A stretch of 64,000 bases of DNA from NCBI GenBank assembly GCA_008973525.1, contig WACJ01000404.1:1178001-1242000 (forward strand), given 5' to 3'. Made by a program: the position numbers and the translations under genes. The notes beneath the pieces are model-generated. The model made no database searches, had not been told where the DNA came from, and saw nothing but the letters and a program-made list of their open reading frames with translations. The DNA is from Stenopsyche tienmushanensis. Lineage: Eukaryota; Arthropoda; Insecta; Trichoptera; Stenopsychidae. The number at the start of each line of letters is the position of its first letter. Position 1 is the first letter of the stretch. Shown in pieces: positions 39,401 through 48,570 of the stretch.

Positions 39401-41502
39401 AGCAAGTAAATATATAGATTCGAACGATGCCGATGACACCGAAGGATGTTCTCATCATTGTAACCAAACCGAATTGAAAATGGATTTAATTGAAAATGTT
39501 GAAACGTGCAACGGCGATTTGGCTGAAGCGGATCAATCGCGTCATCCAGACGACACTACACTGTCGTCAGCAGGTGGTTCTGGTTTTGATACTTCACTAC
39601 CAGATATTGTAGATATGGATGAGCAAACGCCTACTGAGGTATCAAATATTTTTAATTATTAATTGCCTTTGTAGTATGAATTTTGCTCTTGTTTTTTTTA
39701 TTGTTATGTTAAGAAAACAATTACTAGTTGATTCTACTTTGATGATTAATGGATTTAATATAGCTTTTGATTATTGTATATGTATATTCCACAGAAATTA
39801 TATTCCAAAAAAGATAAAATTATTTAAATATTTTAATTGTTTCTTCGTTGCTATCTCAAATACAGATTTTTTTATATTGGTTTTTCCTATTACTTTACTT
39901 CGGGTAAGATAAGAGGTATAAGAGAGCCTCGGCAAGAAAGTGTTTCTTAATATTTTTCTTTCAAACCTCTCTCTCTATGAGGATGGATCCAAGGTATTTG
40001 AACTCTTGGACCCTTTCAATATTTTCACTGTTGATAATCACGGATTTGTAAACCCCCAGAATTCACCCTCGATACCATCATATATTTCGTTTTTCGAAAT
40101 TAGCAGCAGCTCCGTCGATAGATGTAAGTGCTGCCAAAGCCTCCGATCTCGATTTATCCAGTGTCACTTGATGTCGTCAGCAAAGGCCAAATGCATTACA
40201 TTATCCTTCCATGGATCTGCGTGTCCTGATTTGCAGCCTCCCTCATAATTGCCTCCAATGCAATATTAAAAAGTAACGGGGAGAGGGCATCCCCCTGTCT
40301 AACTTCTGTTGTCACCTTGAAAGGCTCTGACAGGGCACCGTTAGAACGAACTATACTAACAGATCCGGACACACAAATCCTCGATAACCTCACCAGCTTA
40401 TTCGGGATTCCCATCTCCAATATGATCCTCCAAAGTTTTTGCCGGTTGACGCTGTTGTATGCCTTGCAAAGGTCTATAAATATGTAGTGGAAATCAACAC
40501 CGTATTCCCACATTTTTTCTGAGAATATTCTCACATTAAATAATTGGTCCACAGTGGATCTGTCCGGTCTGAAACCGCATTGGTACTCCTCGAGAAGTTC
40601 AGTCCACGATGGGGGACAGCTGTCTGATAAAAGCTCTTGCAAATAATTTGCATCCAATATTCAGAAGGGATATGCCCCTGTGGTTGGAGCACAGAAACGT
40701 ATTCACAAGCCCATATAACCTCTCGAGGAAAGGGTGTCCTCCCCGTTTTTCCTATTGCTGTCTATATTTTATTTTTGATTCATGAGACAATCCCATAAAT
40801 GAACATCCCCTAAGCCTACTAATTTTCCCAATAATGCTTACTTTTTATAATTTAGTGAAACAAGTTCGGAAATGAAAGAAGATAAATAAATAGTCCAAAA
40901 ATATAAAAACAAAGTTTATTTATAAACATATTCCATATTATTCTTAAACATATCAGTCTTAGATTTTATCACAATTTTATTAAATTGAACACATTATTAG
41001 CGGGACATGTACAACTTAAAATACTGGAAATCATCAGTCATTAATTGGGGGAGGTAATTCTACTAGCTTCTTAAAATATACAAAATGTTTGTCATTCAAT
41101 TTATTTTGACATTCCTAATAAAAAAAGCATATTTTTAAAAGTATTATCACAAACAAAAAAACACTACAAGTTGACTTATTATTTTCTCAAAAATAAAATT
41201 TAATCATAAAAGTATTTAGACATTGTTAAGTTTCTTTAAAATAATATATTTTGTGTCCAAGTCTCAATGAATAACCGCTGAGAATGTGTTAATAATATTT
41301 TATTTTCAATTAAACAATACTATAATTTTATTACTATAATACATTTCTTTGATCATTAAAAAATAAATATTTTTTTATCTTATAGGCTGAAGCCGAGTGG
41401 CTAAGAATGGATCGTGTCACTACTCGCCTGGAAACTGAAGGTTGCCCTGGAAATCAAAGCGGTAAGAATAAGTATGATTTAAATAATAATAACAAACATT
41501 AA
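24500..41502 (+). CDS. PCM1: Pericentriolar material 1 (centriolar satellite scaffold)
   Basis: Scaffold of centriolar satellites that recruits centrosomal and ciliary proteins along microtubules. Exons: 24500-24703, 28382-28490, 28567-28781, 29078-29254, 29349-29501, 30854-31243, 31834-31983, 32115-32333, 32512-32685, 32770-32992, 33104-33227, 33312-33514, 33614-33727, 33815-33999, 34090-34292, 34391-34511, 34591-34974, 35849-36011, 36089-36177, 36607-36969, 37050-37768, 38030-39638, 41386-41502. Phases agree throughout and give about 2135 residues (human 2024). The strongest match is the PCM1 C-terminal region from about residue 1785, with YSEVSALISANESRPHFLIQ and MLVEISKITAG. Also visible are an NIDW motif early on, coiled-coil segments (QLGQIQEYI, QQMKQEVHEINEERRRLK, ELEAKKKQLERL) and a Gln-rich stretch near 1280. 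The first exon is GC-rich and Gly/Pro-rich, unlike the rest, but has a good donor in the right phase. The end is uncertain: the last exon has a donor GTAAGA at 41462, and the stop used here falls in a transposon target site. Confidence 0.9.
25560..25800. mobile_element. TA-flanked pogo-like MITE, PCM1 intron 1
   Basis: Left end CAGCAAGACTGCTTAACACG and right end (complement) CAGTAAGACTCCTCTTACAC are imperfect inverted repeats with TA on both sides. There is no coding content. Confidence 0.55.
25845..25920 (-). mobile_element. Pogo/Tigger terminal fragment
   Basis: The minus strand begins CAGTAGAATCTCGATTATCC next to a TA, a typical pogo-type terminus. An inverted ATCGATTATCC lies about 50 bp inside. 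Only the end is recognisable. Confidence 0.55.
25921..27600. other. PCM1 intron 1 sequence, nothing recognised
   Basis: Long AT-rich intron sequence with no exon-like frame, inverted repeat or gene remnant that I could support. Confidence 0.4.
27620..27815 (+). mobile_element. LINE-like 3' fragment, PCM1 intron 1
   Basis: Shares GAGTAGTTTTCCACTGTCTTC, CACACTCCCTATC and the tail GTCCTGCAGTGAACT..TGTGGCTGCACT with the other copies, ending at a decayed ATGATG run. An internal block is deleted relative to 29815. Confidence 0.65.
29815..30071 (+). mobile_element. LINE-like 3' fragment, PCM1 intron 5
   Basis: Fuller copy of the tail: GGACTGGACTCTTTGCACTC, then CCACACTCCCTATTGAGA, GGTGAGCATTCTAAATTG and CTGCAGTGGACTGTTTGTG, ending (ATG)n. 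Same family as 11515, 16075, 27620, 53965 and 59815. Confidence 0.7.
35143..35720. mobile_element. piggyBac-like TTAA element, PCM1 intron 17
   Basis: Starts CCCTTTTGCGG and ends CCGCAAAGGG, inverted repeats of about 10 bp with one indel, each immediately flanked by TTAA. That target site and the CCC terminus fit piggyBac-type elements. A minus-strand frame of about 169 codons runs through and beyond it (35296-35805). I see no transposase motif in it. Confidence 0.75.
36315..36510. mobile_element. hAT-like MITE, PCM1 intron 19
   Basis: Left end CAGTGATGGCGAACCTTTTGA and right end (complement) CAGCGAGGGCGAACTTTTGA are typical hAT-type termini. The flanking 8 bp no longer match. The element is 196 bp and non-coding. 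Confidence 0.7.
39945..40690 (-). pseudogene. Non-LTR retrotransposon reverse transcriptase remnant, copy 1
   Basis: On the minus strand the RT segments appear in order: NHRGISLLNIGCKLFARAF, then YQCGFRPDRSTVDQLFNVR, FIDLCKAYNSVNR, VRQGDALSPLLFNIALE, then MHLAFADD (the catalytic FADD box) and QEFKYLGSIL. At least two frameshifts separate these blocks, one just before FADD, so it is dead. The layout (polymerase palm and thumb of a LINE ORF) is clear. The clade is not assigned. It lies in the last PCM1 intron. Confidence 0.85.
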
Positions 41503-41606
41503 GAGGATGTTATTATGTGATTCATTTAATTATCGCAATTCCTGTTTATTTAGCCCATTACTAAAAAATAATGAGAAAATAAACACTGGAAATACATAAT
41601 AACCTC
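41503..41606. mobile_element. TTAA-flanked hairpin MITE at the PCM1 stop
   Basis: Inverted arms GAGGATGTTATTATGTGATTC and (complement) GAGGTTATTATGTATTTCC, with a second inner complementarity around CCTGTTTATTT, flanked by TTAA at 41499-41502 and 41607-41610. The left TTAA supplies the TAA that ends the PCM1 reading frame as annotated. Confidence 0.65.
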
Positions 41607-42331
41607 TTAATGGACCTGAAAAAAATGCAATGTTATATGAAATTATTTGTGTCGGCTTCAAATGACCTGTAACAAATAAAAAGAATAATTAATTTTTAAC
41701 TTTTAGATGCAAATTAGAGGACAACAAGTAATCCTAATTTAAAACAATTGATAAATAATTATAAAATAACATTATTTAAAGTATTATTACAACTTATTTA
41801 ATTTTGTATTATTAATCAATAAATGCATTTGGAAAACAGCTGTTTTTATTGAAACACGTTTTATTTTTGTAAAATTTTATTCAAAAAAATAAGTCATATT
41901 AACAAAAAAAATTGCTCCAGTCCAGAATTTTCATGATAAATATTCACTTACGCATTGAAATGTCAACTGTACCACTTATGCACATATTATGTCCTTGATT
42001 GTTTAATACGACACAAAACACAATAGATTTTTAAACAAAGTTCATTGCACAAAATGAAACATGTGGCAACCGTGCGTGCCTAAAAGTAAGTCCTCGAGTG
42101 CAAAATCATATTTACAAATAGAAGATTTGAGAGATGTGTCAATACGGGCTGCTTCCTGATTTAATATGTCTGTAGAAAATATTGTTCCAGATTATTTGAT
42201 TGCAATTATCACGAAAGCACAAATGTACATGTGGTTTTAGATAACATAACCCATTAGACAGCGCGATATATCTGGATTGTTGTGTGTGGTTCGAGCATAG
42301 TTTTCCAAAACCATTGGTTGTTGCTCCACAG

Positions 42332-42489
42332 GAGCTGTGGTGGATATTTCTGAAACCCAAAGCCACAGACAGTTGACTAAAACTGAATTTACGGCCAAAG
42401 GGGAAAATAAGCAATTGAATAAAACGACAATTTACTGTCCCGTTTCAGTGTTTGCTTATTTACCAAGCTGGTTTTCTTTGCTCGATTAA
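42332..42489 (+). other. Candidate alternative terminal exon of PCM1
   Basis: After a good acceptor (TTGCTCCACAG) an open frame in the phase needed by the 41461 donor runs about 52 codons (GAVVDISETQSH..) to TAA, with an AATAAA at about 42586. No homology is recognised and the opposite strand is also open here, so this is only a candidate. Confidence 0.25.
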
Positions 42490-43021
42490 AACCAATTAAA
42501 CAGTTTTAAGACCTGCGTACGAGAAACTATAAAAAATCTATTTAGATGTACCCAATCTTTAAAGCGTTAGAATATAATAGAACCCAATAAAAAGTTGCAT
42601 TAGAAACTATTATTTTCTGTAACTTCCATTATAAGATATGTCTTTCTTCCTTGGTAGTGAATCATTTTTCAATTGACAATTTTCAATCAGCAATTTTCTT
42701 TTCATAACACTCAAGTTATTTGAATTTGCAAAAAAATAGTGAATGATATAACAAAGTAAATACATATTAAACAAATACAAAACTTATGAGTACATATGCA
42801 TAAAAACAAAGTTTAAAATCCAAATTAATTAGTTTAAATAAATAGAGTTTTGTGACACTATCTCAAGAAAAATAAAGTAATCGCCAAAACAAAATAAGAT
42901 ATGAGCTTCTTTTAATAGAATTTAAATATCTACTGTAAGATATTTTCAACCTTACTTTTAATAAAAATAAGGATTCATTCACTTACAAGAAACAATTTAA
43001 ATTTATAAGTAAGTTTATTAA

Positions 43022-43093
43022 CCTTTTAACTGCCAACGACTCACCGGCGTGTCGCATTTGTACGCGCTGATGAGTCATTGGACAGTTAAAAGG
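43022..43093. mobile_element. 72-bp TTAA-flanked hairpin element
   Basis: Arms CCTTTTAACTG-CC and their complement extend to 22 bp with one mismatch (..CCAACGACTCA / TGAGTCATTGG..). They enclose a GC-rich loop of about 28 bp and have TTAA on both sides. It is likely a minimal piggyBac-type MITE. Confidence 0.75.
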
Positions 43094-43889
43094 TTAAGCT
43101 TCAAAATGCAACGTAACAATGAAAATGTGATTTATGTATTCCTACATTAATTCAGTTTTGATAACAGCCAACTACAGTTAAAAAATACTACGTTAAGTAC
43201 AGAGAAGCAAATGAAAACAACAAATCAAAAGAAAGTATAGGCAAACACAGATGAGGATAGTAAAAAGACGAGAAAAGGTTGCAATATGGATAATAGATAT
43301 AATTCAATTGCTTATTTTAACCTCTTGTTAATGATATGTGATCAACCCGTTTATAAGGAGGTTATGAGCGACAAATAACAACAGGCATTACGGCTACAAT
43401 TCAAAGCGGACGATACAAATGTTTCGATAGGCTGAAGATGTATATTCGCGCATATCGCATAAACCACCCTATAACAAGGTTATTTACTTAAAATCCTATT
43501 TTCAAAAGAGCATTATGCGGAAAAATGAAATCATCAGTCAATAAAAAGCGATCATTATTTGATACAATATATAAATCGACATTTTAACTATAAAATTAGA
43601 TTTACTATTTTATTTCGATTTTTCTAGTTATATTTCCGTGATAGAAAGATGGGGAAAGAAGAGGGACTGGAAAATGCTTTTTTTTTTTTTTTTACGATAT
43701 TAATCAGGGTGTAAAATGTTACAGTATTAATATTCCGTGGCGATTTATTTTAAAGAATGATCAAAAACATTGGTTTTGATTTTATATTAATTCATCGATG
43801 CAATTGGACATATTTATACTGTTAACTGGGTTAGACGTATATTACAATCACACATGTAAGTGTTTTTTACATAAATATGCGTCTATTAA

Positions 43890-44131
43890 CACATCTCCAT
43901 CGGGTAGGGTATTTTTACCGTTTACGCAGACTGATCGTTATTGGCGAGATAGGTATTTTTACCTTTTGCATTGACTCCACTTTGAAGGCGGAAACAGTAT
44001 AAATCATATCTGGTATTTATACCTTTTCTGCCGTCAAAATGGAGTCAACGCAAAAGGTAAAAATACCTTGCAAAGAGTAACAATAAACGGTTTGCGTAAA
44101 CGGTAAAAATAACCTTCCCGATGGAGATGTG
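43890..44131. mobile_element. Foldback TTAA element of 242 bp
   Basis: Long near-palindrome from CACATCTCCATCGGG to CCCGATGGAGATGTG. Inner matching pairs are GGTATTTTTACC.., TTTTGCATTGACTCCA with TGGAGTCAACGCAAAA, and CCGTTTACGCA with TGCGTAAACGG. TTAA flanks both ends. Confidence 0.8.
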
Positions 44132-45256
44132 TTAATTAGTTGTAAGTACGTATATAGAAATTTAAAATTAAATACATCGGGCTTGATGTAAAAACAAGTC
44201 CTTGAAAGAAATCGCATAACCGTTGGACATTGCGTAGTTACAGAGACGCACCCGGTTAACAGCTTAAAACGGATTGAGAATGACATTATTTTGTTTGTTT
44301 ATATTTGATATGTTTACGCAGTTTTAATCAGATTTACGAAGGTCGATCTGATGCACTTTATAAACTACTTTATGCATTTTTATAAAAAGTAAATATTACG
44401 CTTTATTATAATAGATGATTCAACTTTAAAATGAAATGAATAATGAATGATAATTTTTTCCCCGAACACATTATTCCTTTGGCAAATTTTTTTCACACCG
44501 GCAATTTGTTGTATCATCATCTCTTCATTATGATATATTTTGTTAATATTTTTTGCACAATATTTAAAGGACACTAAGAATTTAGACTTCATCAGTATTA
44601 CGATATAGTTATATCAGATGCAAAAATTTTGTGGTTTGTATTACGAGTATTAATTTATATTAAACTGGACAATCGCATAACCTACAGATTAAACTAAAAA
44701 TACAATTATTACAACTAAAAATCAAATCATTGATGCATTACATCATTTCAGTTTCACATCGATGACATATTTTAATAGCATAATTGATAACATCAAAGAC
44801 GAAAATCATTCGGCACAGAATTATTCTATATTTATTTGATAACTGATATATTTTTTTGTCGTAATTAAAATGCACATTTTTACACCAAAATTTGTTCAAT
44901 ATTTGATTGATTAAGTCTTGAGTACAATTTACAAATTTATAACAAATAAAAACGATTTTAAATTCTTTCGAACTACTTTTTCAAACATTTTTATCGGTTC
45001 AAATAATTCAATGTATTAGGATCGTTCCAAGTTATTAGGGCAAATATTCAATTTTATATTACAAAAGCGTTCCATTTTCTAGTAGCAGTGTATTTTGAAT
45101 CATCGTTTTTAAATTGAATTCAACACACATCAATTGAATATGAAAAACTATTACAAAACGCCATAATTATAATCATATTTTTGTGACTGGTTATTAATAA
45201 ATTAAATATTTATTCGTAGCATTAATATAGATATTTAGTTGAATTCTATGAAAATA

Positions 45257-45748
45257 CAGGTAGCCCCCGTTTATTGCCTTTAGCAATTTTGTTTGAATTA
45301 TCGAAAACATTTACGAAATGTCAAATGAAGTTACACAGGTCGTGAATGAAGTGTATATGGATAAGTTGCTCAAATTGTTGATGTTCATATCAATCATGCA
45401 AATGACATTAAAGAATATCATGAGAGATATTTTGTTATTTCCGGAGGCATTGAAGGTTTCCATGTAGATAAATTTGTTTTTAAACCGCCAGCTGAACCGT
45501 AACCAATAAACAACTGCAGGAATTGGATTGATCGTGCCTTGAGAAGATGGCATTTTACAAGCTGTTCCTGTATGAATGTTAACTGTCAAAAACATTGAAA
45601 ATGTCCTTTTTCTTCGTAATAAATGCAGTAAAGCGTGCTTGTAACATATTATTTGATAGTGATTTCAATCAAGTAATTGATTAATATTCCCTCGTTGATC
45701 TCAACTTTCTCCAGAATATATCCTACGTGATTGACGGGGGGTTACCTG
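45257..45748 (+). mobile_element. TA-flanked pogo-like element with internal open segment
   Basis: Ends CAGGTAGCCCCCGTTTATTG and (complement) CAGGTAACCCCCCGTCAATC, each next to TA. Inside, the plus strand has about 40 open codons (DVHINHANDIKEYHERYF, then GGIEGFHVDKF) ending at a stop. These look protein-like but match nothing I recognise. Confidence 0.65.
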
Positions 45749-46051
45749 TATTTCAATCAAATTATGGATGACATTTATATACTACATTACGTCAAAGGTT
45801 GTATATCGAGATGGGCTGTTAACTATTGAAGAAATTATTATTTTGAAGTAACTAAAGTTGATTGAGAAGACAACTCCGCCTATGTGTTATTCTCTTGAAA
45901 TGTAATATTTTATAGGTTATTGCTGACGTATCGGAATCTAACTAGATTCGTGTGGACTTCGGTAGATGTTCGAATAGTATATCGGCGCGATCTGTTATTT
46001 AGTAAAGAATGGATTAGTTTTAGTAGATAATTGAACAAGCGGGAGGCTCAC

Positions 46052-46268
46052 CTTTCGGGAATGTCTTGAGGCGCTTGAAGTCCGGTTGATCATGGGACCG
46101 AATGGCGGGGCGTTTGCGTTGGTTGAATCCTGGTCCGGGGGTGTTGCCGGACGCGGGGACGAAAACGAAAGTGGGCGTCGAGCCAGTCGAGGGGCACACC
46201 TCACACTCCATCCGTTCCACCGGCGTCGGCTGATAACCGTAATAAGCGCTCACTGATACCGACCGCAT
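46052..46268 (-). CDS. Orphan first coding exon, unknown protein
   Basis: A GC-rich minus-strand exon in otherwise AT-rich DNA. ATG at 46268 opens 72 codons, MRSVSVSAYYGYQPTPVERM onward, Pro/Ser/Thr-rich with a basic stretch FNQRKRPAI and FKRLKTFPK. It then reaches a strong donor, AAAG|GTGAGC, at 46051. If unspliced, it would stop 11 codons later (46020). I do not recognise the family, and no convincing second exon is visible between 41.5 and 46.0 kb, so the gene may have a long intron or end in a short exon. The composition and donor argue for a real coding exon near a promoter. Confidence 0.5.
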
Positions 46269-46717
46269 CTTATTTGACACTAACCAACACTGCGCTTAAC
46301 GTGTCACAACTCAAATATAATTGTCCCTAATTAATATTCTCATTTAATCGGCCTAAATACTGTGATTTCATCAAACTTTGTTTTCCGATGCAAATTAACA
46401 TTTTATTGCTATTTCAATAAATAAAAAAAAAATCATTTACGAATTTTTTAAGGTTAAATTCAAATTATTTCAAACATAAAATAATATAATTTGGGCATAT
46501 TAGCTTGATTAATTTCGCATTTTAAAATTGAAAATATTTAGCTCTTAAGCTCAAAAATAAAATTATATTAATTAAATTTAAAATGACGGAAGATTTTTTT
46601 GCTGACTGATTAAACGACTATGGCGCGAAAAATATCTTTCTAGACCAAATATAGATATTTAAAAGAAATCGCACTACGTCACCGTCGCTGTCAGATTTTG
46701 AATGAGGACGTGGGTGC

Positions 46718-46750
46718 TTTTATACAAGTGAGTCGCTTGCATTCAGTTAA
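46718..46750 (+). promoter_or_regulatory. Candidate TATA + Inr promoter facing right
   Basis: TTTATAC at 46718-46724 followed by the arthropod initiator TCAGTT at 46743-46749, about 27 bp apart. It would drive a transcript to the right. The next plus-strand gene is Ugalt, whose first exon is missing. Confidence 0.35.
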
Positions 46751-47349
46751 GAAAACATTATCGTTTGTTCATATTTTCAATAAAAACTATGGTATTCAAT
46801 CCTCGCGTCGCGATTTGTTTTGACCTTCCTGATTTGCTTTCTTTTCATTCATAAAGTTTTATTATGAGTTTTCAGATTCTAAAATTAAGATAGTATTACA
46901 ACGATAAGCCATTTATCTCTTCGGAGCCACGCCAGCAACCTTTTAAAGGTTTTTTTTACATTTTCATCAATCCATATCTAAATCATCAATTCATAATACA
47001 AATAATTATTTTAGTTTTGAGATATCTATTGGAAAACAATTTATCCTATTTATACTAACATGTAATTTTATATCTATTACTTATAACGCTCTATCTTAAC
47101 ATTCTAATTCTCTTTATCATCTTAAAAAGTGGCGTCGGAAGCAATCTAAATACTGGGACCTGTGGCTTTCAATTCTATATTTAAATAATTTTTTATAACT
47201 TATCACATTAATTAGCCCTTAGTGAATAACATTGTGTTTCGAAACTAGGACAATAGATTGATAATATTTTATCTAAAAAATGCGAAACAAGAAAATATGT
47301 ACAATTTAAATTATTTAATCTGGTATAAAATGTTGTGATAATTTGAAAT

Positions 47350-47655
47350 CCTTTTTTTGCACAGTCTCGCTTTAACGCGTTCGAGAGATCATATATAATT
47401 TTTTGTTTTGATGCATTTTGTAATATAATGAAGTAGGATATAGAAGAATTATTTATCGATGACGTTTTAACCGTAGAGGAATTAGTTGGCCTTATTTTAA
47501 TATCCGAAACGGATCATGTGAGTAAAGGTGAATCTTCCGTGGATTAATAGATCATTAATTTAAATAAAAACAATATTATGTTATCTTATATTTTTGTATG
47601 AATTCATTTTTTTACGCGGATTTTTGAAGAACGTATCTACGGGGATAAGTGTATT
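47350..47655 (+). mobile_element. Tigger-like fragment related to 14525
   Basis: Inverted relative of the element at 14525. Shared strings include GAGGAATTAGTTGGCCTTAT and ATCCGAAACGGATCATGTGA, and the frame ELVGLILISETDHVSKGESS is retained. It ends near GAACGTATCTACGGGGATAA. One terminus is lost. Confidence 0.7.
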
Positions 47656-47904
47656 CTGAAAAATTTCCCATTTGTGATTTCTTTCAAATGCAACATCCAG
47701 GTTATAATTTATTTTAAATGTTACAAATCTATTTTCTAATTGTATTCTGCCCGTGTTGAAAATTATTGAAAGAAAAGCTTGAAACTTTCTATTTATTTAT
47801 TCTAAGTCATGCAATTTAATGGGAATATTTTTATTGTTGCAAATATGGCAGTATTCATTCGCTTAAATGAAATTGGTGAATTTTCTGTTCAAAGTATCCT
47901 AGTA

Positions 47905-48339
47905 CAGCGTTCGGCAAAGTGTGGTCCGCAGAGAAATCTGGCATTATTGTAATTTTCTAATCCTACCACCAGAAAATCACTCACAGAATCTTGCTCGTTA
48001 TTACCCCAAAAATGAAGATCCTATACATGATAATATGTGGATAATAGATCCGTTTGGATTCAAGATACTAATTTATGCATAAAGCTAAAATAAAGCTTCA
48101 TTGATCTTTCATCCGATGACACTTTCAAAGTTAAATTTCATTCGTCCTTATCAAGACCTCAGTTTTGATTCAAGACTTTATCATTCGCTTAGTGAAGAGT
48201 CAATGAAAATTCTAATTCACTTTTCATTAACTTTTGAATTCCATTCAGTTCTCCGTCTTGCAATTTTATTTCAATATATAATATTTAACACAAAAGTCCA
48301 GTTAGTGCTCCGTGAGCCCAAAAAGGTTGCCGAATGCTG
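47905..48339. mobile_element. hAT non-autonomous element with perfect 8-bp TSD
   Basis: Begins CAGCGTTCGGCAAAGTGTGG and ends (complement) CAGCATTCGGCAACCTTTTT. TCCTAGTA is duplicated exactly on both sides (47897-47904 and 48340-48347). The 435 bp have no transposase motif. Confidence 0.85.
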
Positions 48340-48570
48340 TCCTAGTATCTTTAATTTATTTTATCTAATTTAATTTGATTGGTGTAACTTATCTGCTTGT
48401 ATTTTGTACCAATTCTAAGGCGGAATGGAGTGATACTTTTATATCTAATACATACATATATATATGGAAGGTGATACGATGCAAAAGGAAAATTGTGAGT
48501 ATAATATGTAAACTTTTTTCAATTTTACAGTACTCATGGGCAATATTTTTACGTTTTTAATCAATTTTAG

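Noticed and set aside
42139..42414. Minus-strand open frame of 91 codons
   Set aside because: No start context, domain or splice partner. It overlaps the weak plus-strand candidate exon.
46269..46280. Start at 46280 for the orphan minus exon
   Set aside because: That codon is GTG. The first ATG of the frame is at 46268.
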